Shown: positions 1-7,939 of the stretch, piece after piece
Position numbering within the stretch: position 1 is the first letter of the stretch
How the letters are laid out: each line of letters starts with the position of its first letter
From: Aliiglaciecola sp. CAU 1673
GTDB lineage: Bacteria > Pseudomonadota > Gammaproteobacteria > Enterobacterales > Alteromonadaceae
Assembly (NCBI RefSeq): GCF_029223185.1
Contig: NZ_JARHUG010000014.1
Span: 1 to 64,000 of the forward strand
Reading direction: 5' to 3'
DNA length: 64,000 nucleotides
The notes under the pieces: model-generated
Database searches by the model: none
What the model was told of the DNA's origin: nothing
The model's input: only the letters and a program-made list of their open reading frames with translations
Position numbers and translations under genes: made by a program

Positions 1-85
1 CCCTCAATCACGCTTAAGAAAAAATCAGCCGATCCCATCAATAGGTAAGGAGCCACGGAAAACTCACTGGATGGCCCTAAAAAAC

Positions 86-112
86 AAAACCCCACCAAAA
101 TGGTGGGGTTTA
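86..112. terminator. Bidirectional Rho-independent terminator
   Basis: Perfect GC-rich stem (AACCCCACCA / TGGTGGGGTT) with a 3-base AAA loop, flanked by A-rich sequence on the left and TTTAT on the right, so it can end transcription in both directions. It lies 73 bases past the sodB stop on the minus strand and probably ends sodB as well as whatever enters from the left edge. Confidence 0.75.
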
Positions 113-122
113 TCATCAATCT

Positions 123-146
123 GCGCCCCGATGGGGCGTTTTTTTA
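123..146 (+). terminator. Rho-independent terminator (plus strand)
   Basis: Hairpin CGCCCC-GAT-GGGGCG followed by seven T residues on the plus strand. It points away from the left edge, so it most likely ends a plus-strand transcript whose gene lies outside the window; the minus-strand side lacks a good U tract. Confidence 0.75.
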
Positions 147-184
147 TTTCTGCACTGACCTAAAACGGTCTGGCCTGCATTAGC

Positions 185-766
185 TTAGCCGAAGTTTTTA
201 GCGGCAAAATCCCAGTTTATCAGGGCCCAGAAGCCTTCCATATACTTAGGACGCAGGTTGCGGTAGTCGATGTAGTAGGCGTGCTCCCACAGATCTACAG
301 TCATCAGCGGTGTGACACCGGCTTCAGTCAGCGGCGTACCAGCGTTGCTGGTATTAACGATATCCAGGCTGCCATCAGCCTTTTTCACCAACCAGGTCCA
401 GCTGGAGCCGAAGTTATTAACGGCCTTGTCGTTAAAAGCTTCTTTGAACGCAGCAAAAGAACCCCATTTGGCGTTGATCGCATCCGCCAGCTTGCCACTT
501 GGCTCACCGCCACCATTTGGGCTCAGGCTGTGCCAGTAGAAGGTGTGGTTCCAAATTTGTGCAGCATTATTGAATACGCCGCCAGAAGAAGTACGAACGA
601 TTTCTTCCAGGCTCTTGCCTTCAAACTCGGTACCGGGGATCAAGCCGTTTAGCTTGGTCACATAGGTGTTGTGGTGCTTACCATAATGATATTCCAAGGT
701 TTCAGCGGAAATATGGGGCTCCAATGCATTCTTTTCATAAGGGAGCGGGGGCAGTTCAAAAGCCAT
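185..766 (-). CDS. sodB: Superoxide dismutase [Fe]
   Basis: Cytoplasmic dismutation of superoxide to O2 and H2O2. The 193-residue protein has the Fe/Mn-SOD alpha-hairpin N-domain and C-domain. Metal ligands His27, His74, Asp and His of the DLWEHAYY motif near residue 157 are all visible, and the [10 protein letters not shown] stretch with Gln70 is the iron-type signature. Two in-frame ATGs exist (778 and 766); a GGAG six bases before the second and the family's usual MAFELP start favour 766. The 5' leader contains a 9-bp inverted repeat (794-838). Neighbours grxD, bfr, bfd and a peroxiredoxin make this an oxidative-stress/iron cluster. Terminators follow at 86-146. Confidence 0.97.
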   Translation of the reverse strand: MAFELPPLPYEKNALEPHISAETLEYHYGKHHNTYVTKLNGLIPGTEFEGKSLEEIVRTSSGGVFNNAAQIWNHTFYWHSLSPNGGGEPSGKLADAINAKWGSFAAFKEAFNDKAVNNFGSSWTWLVKKADGSLDIVNTSNAGTPLTEAGVTPLMTVDLWEHAYYIDYRNLRPKYMEGFWALINWDFAAKNFG

Positions 767-793
767 AAGGTTCTCCATGTTTTGGTTTAATAC

Positions 794-838
794 AAAGCCG
801 CCTGTGACTCCGGCAGGATTCCGGTGTGGGGCGGCTTT
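794..838 (-). promoter_or_regulatory. Inverted repeat in sodB 5' leader
   Basis: Perfect 9-bp arms AAAGCCGCC (794-802) and GGCGGCTTT (830-838) enclose a 27-base loop that itself holds two CCGG tetramers. In the sodB transcript this would fold about 30 bases before the start codon. It may be a leader hairpin, an attenuator or an operator; no function can be assigned from sequence alone. Confidence 0.45.
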
Positions 839-925
839 CTGGTCTTATAAATAAATCTTTTGCTTTGTTTATGAGTCTATCATGTATGTGGGGCTTGTCA
901 TCGAGAAAACAAGTCATTGCACTTA

Positions 926-1090
926 TACCAAGTCTATTAATGATCTGGTCAACTCAGAGCAGGTCAGAAGGGCTTAGGTCAAGGCGCCGCTTGGAAGGCA
1001 TAGTGGTGTCTATGTCAAAAAGCGGGAACGCAGAGATAAGCCCTTCTGGCCGCTCCTCGCTGAGTGATCACATCATTAATGGACTTGGTA
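926..1090 (+). mobile_element. MITE-like element, copy 1 (165 bp, internally deleted)
   Basis: Begins TACCAAGTCTATTAATGAT and ends with the near-complement, giving imperfect terminal inverted repeats of 51 (926-976) and 54 (1037-1090) bases. Flanked by TTA on both sides (923-925 and 1091-1093), which looks like a 3-bp target duplication. Nearly identical to 35460-35693 except that 69 internal bases are missing. It encodes no transposase and sits between divergent sodB and grxD, ending 95 bases before the grxD start. Confidence 0.8.
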
Positions 1091-1185
1091 TTATAGGCAA
1101 TAACGAAATGCATTGGGGCAGGCCATTGAAAAAGGGTACAATTGGCCCCACTTTTCGATTAACCGTCCAGCAAGAGGCTTTTACA

Positions 1186-1533
1186 GTGGAAACATTGGAC
1201 AAGATCAAACAGCAGATCGCCGAAAACCCCATTCTTATCTATATGAAGGGCTCTCCTAAGCTACCCAGTTGTGGTTTTTCCGCCCAGGCTTCCCAGGCGC
1301 TGATGGCCTGTGGTGAGCAGTTTGCCTACGTGGATATTTTGCAAAATCCGGATATCCGCGCCACATTGCCAGGCTTCGCCAATTGGCCTACATTCCCGCA
1401 GCTGTGGGTGGAAGGCGAACTGGTTGGGGGTTGTGACATTGTGCTGGAAATGTTCCAACAGGGGGAACTTCAGCCACTGATTAAAGAAGCGGCTGCCCGC
1501 GCAAAAGCCGCTAAGGGCGAGGCCAGCGAATAA
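1186..1533 (+). CDS. grxD: Monothiol glutaredoxin, Grx4 type
   Basis: A 115-residue monothiol glutaredoxin that binds a [2Fe-2S] cluster with glutathione and takes part in Fe-S delivery and iron sensing. The CGFS active site is at residues 29-32, with Lys21 upstream and the WPTFPQLWV and GGCDI glutathione-binding segments downstream. The open frame extends far upstream through the MITE-like element, but homology begins at a GTG codon (1186) preceded by AAGAGG about 8 bases away, so GTG is taken as the start. Followed by a strong terminator at 1551-1574. The C-terminal RAKAAKGEASE tail is slightly longer than in E. coli GrxD. Confidence 0.95.
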   Translation: METLDKIKQQIAENPILIYMKGSPKLPSCGFSAQASQALMACGEQFAYVDILQNPDIRATLPGFANWPTFPQLWVEGELVGGCDIVLEMFQQGELQPLIKEAAARAKAAKGEASE

Positions 1534-1550
1534 GCTCTTTCGCATATGAG

Positions 1551-1574
1551 AAAGGCGCCAATTGGCGCCTTTTT
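1551..1574. terminator. Bidirectional terminator between grxD and bfr
   Basis: Perfect palindrome AAAGGCGCC-AATT region-GGCGCCTTT followed by T residues on the plus strand and by a T run on the minus strand as well. It separates the convergent grxD and bfr genes. Confidence 0.85.
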
Positions 1575-1592
1575 CATATTAGTAAATTTGCC

Positions 1593-2066
1593 TTATTCGC
1601 CATGGATTTGCGACTGGTTGTAGTTTTCAATGCCCAGTTTCTTAATCAGGCTGAGCTGCGTTTCCAGCCAATCCAGATGTTCTTCCTGTTCCTCCAGGGT
1701 TTTAGCCAGTAAATCCCGGCTGACGTAATCCTGGACAGACTCGGCATAGGCAATAGCTTCACGCAGATCCGGCAGACATTTATGCTCTAAGGTCATATCG
1801 CATTTGAGCATTTCCTCGGTATCTTCGCCGATATGCAATTTGCCCAGATCTTGCAGGTTAGGCAAGCCGTCCAAGAATAAGATGCGCTCGATAAAATCGT
1901 CCGCACGCTTCATCTCATCAATGGACTCGTGATATTCGCGATCGGCTAGCTTTTTCAGCCCCCAATCTTTAAACATACGTGAATGGAGAAAGTACTGGTT
2001 GATGGCGATCAGTTGGTTGCCGAGGACTTTGTTAAGATGCTTAATAAGTTGCTTATCGCCTTTCAT
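1593..2066 (-). CDS. bfr: Bacterioferritin, haem-binding, degenerate ferroxidase centre
   Basis: A 157-residue four-helix-bundle bacterioferritin, collinear with E. coli Bfr from MKGD to the C-terminus. The haem ligand Met52 is present (DEMKRAD). Of the six di-iron ligands, Glu51, Glu94 and His130 remain, but E. coli Glu18, His54 and Glu127 are replaced by Gln18, Arg54 and Gln127 (codons checked at 2013-2015, 1905-1907 and 1686-1688). It therefore resembles the haem-bearing, ferroxidase-poor subunit of two-subunit bacterioferritins. No second bfr lies in the window. Start ATG has AAGGA nine bases upstream, and a TATAAT box lies near 2100. bfd is just upstream on the same strand. Confidence 0.93.
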   Translation of the reverse strand: MKGDKQLIKHLNKVLGNQLIAINQYFLHSRMFKDWGLKKLADREYHESIDEMKRADDFIERILFLDGLPNLQDLGKLHIGEDTEEMLKCDMTLEHKCLPDLREAIAYAESVQDYVSRDLLAKTLEEQEEHLDWLETQLSLIKKLGIENYNQSQIHGE

Positions 2067-2173
2067 GCAGACAGTTCCTTGCTGGGAGAGTTGTTTTCAT
2101 TATAGAAAACACTATGCCGGTGGTCCTGTAACAGTGCAAGAAAAGTTGTTTTAGGAGAGAGAAAGCGGGGACG

Positions 2174-2368
2174 TCAACAGACTTCTTTGAATAAGGATTC
2201 GTCGATAATAGTGTTATCTATCACCTGCTGCGCCAATTGGATGCATTTGCCGCATTGACTGCCGACACCCAGGGTTTTGCGAAGGTCGCGCATATTGCCT
2301 ACGCCCTCATCACGAACCGCCTTGGTTATTTGCTTATCTGTAATGCCATAGCACAGGCAAACGAACAT
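2174..2368 (-). CDS. bfd: Bacterioferritin-associated ferredoxin
   Basis: A 64-residue [2Fe-2S] protein that docks on bacterioferritin and reduces its haem to release stored iron. Four cluster cysteines are visible as C-x-C (FVCLCYG) and C-x2-C (SQCGKC), the BFD-domain arrangement. ATG at 2368 is chosen over an in-frame GTG nine bases earlier because GAGGTGG lies five bases before it. A Fur-box-like sequence directly upstream (2391-2409) implies expression under iron limitation. bfr follows about 110 bases downstream on the same strand. Confidence 0.95.
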   Translation of the reverse strand: MFVCLCYGITDKQITKAVRDEGVGNMRDLRKTLGVGSQCGKCIQLAQQVIDNTIIDESLFKEVC

Positions 2369-2390
2369 AATGACCACCTCAATAAATCTG

Positions 2391-2411
2391 TAATGATAAT
2401 AATTGTTATTT
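2391..2411 (-). promoter_or_regulatory. Fur-box-like operator upstream of bfd
   Basis: TAATGATAATAATTGTTATTT. The core TGATAAT-A-ATTGTTA matches 12 of 14 positions of the 7-1-7 Fur inverted repeat TGATAAT-N-ATTATCA. It is centred about 30 bases before the bfd start codon, a repressing position. Iron regulation of bfd by Fur is well known in other bacteria; binding here is inferred. Confidence 0.7.
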
Positions 2412-2631
2412 GTCCTTTTGCCAAGAGCGGTGCATACTTTTTCTTCTAAAGGGGGTAGGCAAAGAGACAGGGTCTATGTAATCACCGTCCCGGTATTGTT
2501 CAGATACTGGCCAGTTAAGTCGGATTTCCTTCTTAAGCTACTGTGCTCCTGACTATTTTGCTTTACCATGATGCTCTATCATTTCGGCGATTACGCCGTA
2601 ACTAACGCAATATCAAACAAAGGAGAAGAAC

Positions 2632-3237
2632 ATGAGTGTACTCGTTGGTCGTCCCGCCCCTGACTTTACTGCTGCCGCTGTATTGGGCAACGGCGAGATC
2701 GTTGAAAGCTACAACCTGATGGAAAACATCAAAGGCAAGAAAGCCGTCATTTTCTTTTATCCGTTGGATTTCACCTTTGTTTGTCCATCTGAGTTGATCG
2801 CTTTCGATAAGCGCTATGACGAATTCAAGAAGCGTGGCGTGGAAGTGATTGGTGTGTCTATCGATTCCCATTTCAGCCACAACGCCTGGCGTAACACCCC
2901 CGTTAACCAAGGTGGTATCGGTGCGGTCAAATATGCACTGATTGCTGATATCAAGCATGACATCTGCAAGGCTTATGATGTTGAACATCCAGAAGCCGGT
3001 GTGGCACTGCGCGGCTCCTTCCTGATTGACGAGCAAGGTATGGTGCGTCATCAGGTCGTCAACGATCTGCCTTTGGGTCGTAACGTTGACGAAATGCTGC
3101 GCATGGTGGATGCACTGAACTTCCACGAAGAGCATGGCGAAGTTTGCCCTGCAGGTTGGCAGCAAGGTAAAGAAGGTATGCAGGCAAGCCCAGAAGGGGT
3201 TGCCAAGTTCCTGGCCGAGCACAGCCAAGAGCTGTAA
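2632..3237 (+). CDS. Typical 2-Cys peroxiredoxin (Prx1/AhpC family)
   Basis: A 201-residue thiol peroxidase reducing H2O2 and organic peroxides. Peroxidatic Cys51 lies in FTFVCPSE and resolving Cys172 in EVCPAGW; the GGIG loop and the C-terminal tail mark the overoxidation-sensitive eukaryote-like Prx1 subgroup rather than classical AhpC. No ahpF is adjacent, so electrons probably come from thioredoxin. Strong ribosome site AAAGGAG precedes ATG. It stands alone on the plus strand with its own terminator at 3250-3280, next to bfr/bfd. Confidence 0.95.
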   Translation: MSVLVGRPAPDFTAAAVLGNGEIVESYNLMENIKGKKAVIFFYPLDFTFVCPSELIAFDKRYDEFKKRGVEVIGVSIDSHFSHNAWRNTPVNQGGIGAVKYALIADIKHDICKAYDVEHPEAGVALRGSFLIDEQGMVRHQVVNDLPLGRNVDEMLRMVDALNFHEEHGEVCPAGWQQGKEGMQASPEGVAKFLAEHSQEL

Positions 3238-3249
3238 GAACAAAGCCAT

Positions 3250-3280
3250 AAAAAAGCCGCGATTGTTCGCGGCTTTTTTA
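3250..3280. terminator. Terminator after the peroxiredoxin gene
   Basis: Stem GCCGCGA / TCGCGGC with a short loop, flanked by A6 on the left and T7 on the right. It can act in both directions and separates the convergent peroxiredoxin and universal-stress genes. Confidence 0.9.
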
Positions 3281-3295
3281 TGTCATTTACAGTGC

Positions 3296-4171
3296 TTAAG
3301 GCTGGATGGCCAACGCATCGGTTTTTAACAGTGACAACACTTTCTCTGCTGTATTGCCCAGCAATTGGCCACGCAGGCCCTTTCTGCCCACCGTACCGAT
3401 AATCACTACCCCGGCATTCACATCTGCTGCCACGCTTGGGATCACCTTCTCCGGCTCGCCAGCCTTGATATGAATCTGTCCTTTGCTAAGCGGATAGTCG
3501 CCTCTTAGCTCTTCAATCAGTGGCATTACTTCGCGTTTGGCCTTGCTGGCGGCTTCCTTGGCACTGATGCCGACAATGTCTTTAAGCAATGACGACATGG
3601 GTTGGCAATACACCACATGCAATTCACCACCAAAGGCATTGCTCCAGGCGACCGCCGTCTGCAGTAGTTGTTTGTTGAGGGCTTGCTTGGTCTTTAGCTT
3701 GCTACCCAGGTCCAAGGCAACCAGGGTGTTTTGCTGTTTCTTCCATTTTTTGTCGGCCACCAATAACACCGGAACCTGGCAGGTGCGCAGCAAATGCCAA
3801 TCGGTAGGGGTGTAGAACAAGCCCTCACTGCGATGGCCTGTTTTAATGATGAGGTCGTATGCACTGCTCTGACTGTGACTAGTCACCCATCCGGCGATAT
3901 TTTTCTCCCATACTACCTCACAGGTGACGTTGGCCCCGGTTAACCCCGCGTTTTCCAACTCTTTTTTAAGCCAATCGCTGCGTTTGGCGATAAGGCTATC
4001 CTTGATGGCCGTCATCTGCTGTGTGGAAAGACCGCTTATGTGCTTCAGCTGCTCATAAACAAAACTCACCACGTGCACCTGACTATCAAATCCCGTGGCC
4101 AGCATCCTGGCCTTGGCTAATGCTTTGGCCTTATTTTTTGGAAGATCGGCAATCACCAACAACTTATTCAT
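3296..4171 (-). CDS. uspE: Tandem universal stress protein (UspE-like)
   Basis: A 291-residue protein with two Usp (Rossmann-like) domains: residues ~1-145, starting KLLVIAD, and ~150-290, starting NTLVALDLGSKLK. The second domain keeps the G-x2-G-x9-G-(S/T) nucleotide-binding motif (GTVGRKGLRGQLLGNTAEKVL region); the first has a degenerate one (GHRSEGL). The length matches UspE. Such proteins bind ATP or lipids and help survival under stress and motility; the ligand here is unknown. ATG 4171 is preferred to a GTG nine bases upstream because of family similarity; neither has a strong ribosome site. Symbol assigned by architecture only. Confidence 0.8.
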   Translation of the reverse strand: MNKLLVIADLPKNKAKALAKARMLATGFDSQVHVVSFVYEQLKHISGLSTQQMTAIKDSLIAKRSDWLKKELENAGLTGANVTCEVVWEKNIAGWVTSHSQSSAYDLIIKTGHRSEGLFYTPTDWHLLRTCQVPVLLVADKKWKKQQNTLVALDLGSKLKTKQALNKQLLQTAVAWSNAFGGELHVVYCQPMSSLLKDIVGISAKEAASKAKREVMPLIEELRGDYPLSKGQIHIKAGEPEKVIPSVAADVNAGVVIIGTVGRKGLRGQLLGNTAEKVLSLLKTDALAIQP

Positions 4172-4251
4172 TTTTATCACTCACTGAAGAAGATGGCTTA
4201 AATGTAGCAGTAATTTTGTGCAATGCGTTGATTTATATCAGCTTTGCCAGA

Positions 4252-4890
4252 TTATGGCGCATCGTCTTCAAGCGGCCATCCACCGAGCAGTTGCCAGCGA
4301 TTGACCATAAAACAAAAAAGCTCCGCGGTTTTTTCGGCATCATACAAGGCAGAATGGGCTTCGGCCTGATCGAAGCTTATACCGGCAGCGCGACAGGCTT
4401 TGACCAGCACCGTTTGTCCCAATGTCAGAGCAGAAAGGCTGGTGGTATCAAAAGACACAAAAGGATGAAAAGGCGTGCGTTTGATACCACAGCGCTCAAT
4501 GGCGGCGTTGACGAAGCTTTGATCGAACGCGGCGTTGTGCGCCACGATCACCGAGCGCTGACAATCGGCCTCTTTTTGCTGCTTGCGGATGGCCTTGCAC
4601 AGATTTTTCATCACTTCGGTTTCCGGCAGCGCTCCGCGAAGGGCACAATGGGGGTCGATGCCATTAAACTCCAGCGCTGCACGCTCCAGATTGGCCCCTT
4701 CAAAAGGGGTTACATGAAAGTGAATGGTTTGATCCCGTAGCAGCAGGCCACTGCTGTCCATCTTTAATGTGACAGCGGCGATTTCCAACAGAGCATCGGT
4801 GTTGGGATTAAATCCGGCCGTTTCCACATCGATTACAACGGGGAAATAGCCTCTGAATCTGTGTTTGAGTTGTGGGGCAGGCGATGTCAT
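4252..4890 (-). CDS. rnt: Ribonuclease T
   Basis: A 212-residue DEDDh 3'-5' exoribonuclease that trims 3' ends of tRNA (CCA end turnover) and other stable RNAs. Catalytic residues visible: Asp21 and Glu23 (VIDVETAG), Asp123 (HNAAFD), His179 and Asp184 (HSALYD). The basic N-terminal segment [12 protein letters not shown] is the RNase T signature. An in-frame TTG lies 18 bases upstream, but ATG 4890 is the more usual start. It stands next to motY and near gloA, a neighbourhood also found in vibrios and relatives. Confidence 0.93.
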   Translation of the reverse strand: MTSPAPQLKHRFRGYFPVVIDVETAGFNPNTDALLEIAAVTLKMDSSGLLLRDQTIHFHVTPFEGANLERAALEFNGIDPHCALRGALPETEVMKNLCKAIRKQQKEADCQRSVIVAHNAAFDQSFVNAAIERCGIKRTPFHPFVSFDTTSLSALTLGQTVLVKACRAAGISFDQAEAHSALYDAEKTAELFCFMVNRWQLLGGWPLEDDAP

Positions 4891-5031
4891 CTTAAACTTA
4901 AATTGCAAAGGTCGGGGGAGTATATCAAGACCAGGCCAGCTAACGAGTTTTTAATCCCAAAAATGTAGATTGTGACTCAAGGGCGCAGGGAAATTGCCGA
5001 TATCAGGTAGAGAAAAGTGGATACAGCAATT

Positions 5032-5895
5032 ATGAATAAAATCCTTTGTGCTCTTGTTGCCGCCTGCGTATTTCCGGCCAGCGCCAGCATTCGTCACTAT
5101 GCGGCCAGTATTGAAACATCAGACTGGAAAATTACCAGTGACAACCGACTGCAATGCACGCTAAAGCATCATGTGCCTGGCTATGGCGATGCGCTGTTTA
5201 CCAGTATGGCCAGCAAAAAGCTGAATATGGAGTTTGAGTTGGCGATGCAACGCCTGCCCAAGACCTATGACGTGGCTGCCGTATATTCGGTCCCTCCCAG
5301 TTGGATGCCGGGGGAGATGCAACGCAAGATCGCAGATATGCCCATTCGTAAGCAATACACGGGGGATCTGCCAGAGCAAACCGCCTGGACCATTTTATCT
5401 GAGCTGGAAAAAGGCTTTTGGCCGACCATCTATTACCGTGATTGGTATAACCAGCAAGACAAGGTGGCGGTAGGGCTTAATGCCAGTAACTTTATCAAAC
5501 AATATCATGCCTTTTCCCAATGTGTGTCTAACCTGCTGCCCTTCAGTTTTGAGGATATTTCCTACTCGGTGCTGAATTACCAAAAGAACAGCGATGAGTT
5601 TACCCGTCAATCTGAGAAGAAAATGGCCATGATTGGCGAGTATTTAAAAGAAGACACCGATATCGAGCTGGTGTTGCTGGATGCCTATACCGATAGCTAT
5701 GGTGGCAGTTGGCACAACGAACAGCTGTCAGTGAAGCGTGCTGAAAAAGTGAAGCGTTTCTTCGAGGAGATGGGTGTGGCCGGTGATCGTATTCAGGTGA
5801 CTGGACACGGCGAACGTCGTCATATTGCCGCAAATGATGACGAGCTCGCCCGAGAGAAGAACCGCCGGGTGGTGATCAGGATGGCCAAATCCTAA
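5032..5895 (+). CDS. motY: Sodium-type flagellar protein MotY
   Basis: T-ring protein of the Na+-driven polar flagellar motor that anchors the PomA/PomB stator around the basal body. About 287 residues with a signal peptide (MNKILC... ending PASA), an N-terminal MotY domain (~20-150, with conserved HHVPGYGDALF and VPPSWMPG) and a C-terminal OmpA-like peptidoglycan-binding domain (~180-285, TDSYGG...NEQLSVKRAEKV...GHGERR...REKNRRVVI). A GTG 15 bases upstream has a better ribosome site and could be the true start. The gene overlaps glpQ tail-to-tail by 4 bases. It implies a polar flagellum powered by sodium. Confidence 0.93.
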   Translation: MNKILCALVAACVFPASASIRHYAASIETSDWKITSDNRLQCTLKHHVPGYGDALFTSMASKKLNMEFELAMQRLPKTYDVAAVYSVPPSWMPGEMQRKIADMPIRKQYTGDLPEQTAWTILSELEKGFWPTIYYRDWYNQQDKVAVGLNASNFIKQYHAFSQCVSNLLPFSFEDISYSVLNYQKNSDEFTRQSEKKMAMIGEYLKEDTDIELVLLDAYTDSYGGSWHNEQLSVKRAEKVKRFFEEMGVAGDRIQVTGHGERRHIAANDDELAREKNRRVVIRMAKS

Positions 5896-6860
5896 AACGC
5901 GGCTTTTGCTTTATCACTGAAATCGGTAAAGACGCCATCCACTGCCAAATCTTCGGCCAGTAGCTGGATCATTTGTGCCCAGCTGGTTTGGCCCGGCAAT
6001 TGGTCAGCCCTCAGGGTGTAAGGGTGCACTAACAATCCCTTAGCTTTGGCGCGTTGCATCAGGCCGGTAAGCTCGATGCCGTCCTGATGGAAACTGGCCA
6101 GTTGCTCTATCCACGGACCAATGCCCTGGGCGATGCTGGCGATCTCGGCGAGCCCTTGCTCACTTTTCAGATAGTCATAATCGCTGTCCGACTCCTGCCA
6201 GTCATTCTCACCCAACAGCTGCACCAACTTGACCTTGGCACCCAGTTCTTGGCGCCATCGCTTAAGCTCGGCAAAATCAAAACATTGTACAAAGATCTTG
6301 GCGTTGGCATCGTCTAATTGATGCTGACGTAAGATGGCAAGCACAATGGCGCTGATATCCCGCCCTTGCTGTTGATGCCATTTCGGTGATTTGATCTCAG
6401 GGTAGAAACCCACGGATTTGTCGCGGCTGCGATTAAGCTCTCGAATAAGGGTTAACTGCTCTTCGAAAGTGGCAATGCGAAACAGTCCGTTACCCTGATA
6501 GCGATGGGGAAAGACGGGTACGCCTTTTTCATCGGTGCGTTCATGCACGCGCAGAGTTTTGAGTTCGGCGAGGGTGAAATCCAGCGCATAAAAGCGCCCG
6601 TCATCTCTGGCGCGCTCAGGAAAGCGCTGTTCCACATCGGTCACGGTTTCCAAATGGATATCGTGCAGTACCACCGGCACGTTGTCTTTAGACAGCACCA
6701 GATCCTGCTCAATATAGTCGGCGCCCTGGCCATGCGCCAAAATAGCGGATTCCAGTGTATGTTCCGGCAAATAGCCCGAAGCACCGCGGTGGGCAATGAT
6801 ATCCATGGCGGACACGCCAGGTATGCCAAGAAGGGCACCCAGCAGCAGTATCAGTCTCAT
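5892..6860 (-). CDS. glpQ: Periplasmic glycerophosphodiester phosphodiesterase
   Basis: A 322-residue GDPD TIM-barrel enzyme that hydrolyses deacylated phospholipids to sn-glycerol-3-phosphate and an alcohol. A signal peptide (MRLILLLGALLGIPGVSA) directs it to the periplasm. Visible catalytic motifs: HRGASGYLPEHT (general acid/base and metal ligands), IEQDL and VVLHD near the N-terminus, and YPEIKSP in the middle. Length and motifs match the GlpQ type rather than cytosolic UgpQ. The 3' end overlaps motY by 4 bases on the opposite strand; gloA lies nine bases upstream and may share its transcript. Confidence 0.92.
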   Translation of the reverse strand: MRLILLLGALLGIPGVSAMDIIAHRGASGYLPEHTLESAILAHGQGADYIEQDLVLSKDNVPVVLHDIHLETVTDVEQRFPERARDDGRFYALDFTLAELKTLRVHERTDEKGVPVFPHRYQGNGLFRIATFEEQLTLIRELNRSRDKSVGFYPEIKSPKWHQQQGRDISAIVLAILRQHQLDDANAKIFVQCFDFAELKRWRQELGAKVKLVQLLGENDWQESDSDYDYLKSEQGLAEIASIAQGIGPWIEQLASFHQDGIELTGLMQRAKAKGLLVHPYTLRADQLPGQTSWAQMIQLLAEDLAVDGVFTDFSDKAKAAF

Positions 6861-6869
6861 CCTTGTTCC

Positions 6870-7253
6870 TTACTGACGCTCGATAAGTTCGACGGCGTAA
6901 CCGTCCGGATCCCTGACAAAAGCTATTACTGTGCTGCCGCCTTTTACCGGTCCCGGCTTGCGATAGACGTCGGCGCCTTTTTGCTCCAGTTGTGCACAGA
7001 GCCCGTAAATATCCTCGACACCAATAGCAATGTGACCATAAGCGGTGCCCATCTCATAACTGTCCACATCCCAGTTGTAAGTGAGTTCCAGCACGGTGTG
7101 ATCGGCTTCATCACCATAGCCGACAAAGGCCAGGGTGTAGCGATATTGCTCGTTGTCACTGCGACGCAGCAGTTTCATGCCAAAGAGGTCGGTATAAAAG
7201 GCGATAGAGCGATCCAGATCGCCCACCCTTAACATGGTATGCAGTAATCTCAT
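6870..7253 (-). CDS. gloA: Lactoylglutathione lyase (glyoxalase I)
   Basis: A 127-residue glyoxalase I isomerising the methylglyoxal-glutathione hemithioacetal to S-lactoylglutathione in the cytoplasm. Metal ligands His5, Glu56, His74 and Glu122 sit exactly as in the Ni2+-dependent E. coli enzyme, and the GTAYGHIAI and [12 protein letters not shown] signatures are intact. It lacks only the short C-terminal tail of E. coli GloA. nth and the rsx operon lie upstream on the same strand after a 42-base gap; glpQ follows within nine bases. Confidence 0.96.
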   Translation of the reverse strand: MRLLHTMLRVGDLDRSIAFYTDLFGMKLLRRSDNEQYRYTLAFVGYGDEADHTVLELTYNWDVDSYEMGTAYGHIAIGVEDIYGLCAQLEQKGADVYRKPGPVKGGSTVIAFVRDPDGYAVELIERQ

Positions 7254-7295
7254 GCTAGTGTCTCCATAAAAACATCAGCCACTATCTTACCGAGT

Positions 7296-7931
7296 TTATG
7301 TTTCAGTTTTGTCTTTGTATTCGCACAGATCTTCAATCAGGCAGGCACCACAGCGGGGCTTTCTGGCCACACAGACATAACGGCCATGCAGAATTAGCCA
7401 GTGATGCACATCTACCTTAAATTCGGCCGGCACCACCTTGAGCAGCTTGTTTTCTACTTCTACCACGTTTTTACCCGGTGCCAGTTTAGTGCGGTTGCTG
7501 ACCCTGAAAATATGGGTGTCGACAGCAATCGTAGGCCAGCCAAAAGCCGTATTCAGGACCACATTAGCGGTTTTCCGTCCCACACCGGGTAGGGCTTCAA
7601 GAGCCTCACGGCTCTCTGGTACCTCACCGCCATGCTGCTCTACCAGAATGCGGCAGGTTTTGAGCACATTCTCGGCTTTTGCATTAAACAGGCCGATGGT
7701 TTTGATATACTCCTTCAGACCATCAAGACCCAGGTCCAATATGGCTTGTGGGGTATTGGCTACAGGAAACAACTTGTCTGTGGCTTTATTGACACCCACA
7801 TCGGTAGCCTGAGCCGAAAGAATGACGGCAATCAGCAGCTCAAAGGGGGTCGAGTAGTTCAGTTCAGTGGTGGGATGGGGATTTTCGGCGCGCAGGCGCG
7901 TGAGTATTTCTCGTCTTTTGCTCTGGTTCAT
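7296..7931 (-). CDS. nth: Endonuclease III
   Basis: A 211-residue DNA glycosylase/AP lyase removing oxidised pyrimidines. Helix-hairpin-helix motif LPGVGRKTANVV contains nucleophile Lys120; Asp138 lies in VDTHIFRV; the [4Fe-4S] cluster cysteines are Cys187, Cys194, Cys197 and Cys203, all spaced as in E. coli Nth. It is the last gene of the rsxABCDGE-nth unit, eight bases after rsxE, the usual arrangement in Gammaproteobacteria. Confidence 0.97.
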   Translation of the reverse strand: MNQSKRREILTRLRAENPHPTTELNYSTPFELLIAVILSAQATDVGVNKATDKLFPVANTPQAILDLGLDGLKEYIKTIGLFNAKAENVLKTCRILVEQHGGEVPESREALEALPGVGRKTANVVLNTAFGWPTIAVDTHIFRVSNRTKLAPGKNVVEVENKLLKVVPAEFKVDVHHWLILHGRYVCVARKPRCGACLIEDLCEYKDKTET

Positions 7932-7939
7932 GTGCTTTT

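Noticed and set aside
1-48. Short peptide end (PSITLKKKSADPINR then stop) at the left edge, plus strand
   Set aside because: It could be the 3' end of an upstream gene, and the terminators at 86-146 fit this, but 15 codons are too few to support a call.
826-1185. N-terminal extension of the grxD frame through the MITE-like element
   Set aside because: Glutaredoxin homology starts at the GTG at 1186, which has its own ribosome site; the upstream part is repeat sequence in an open frame by chance.
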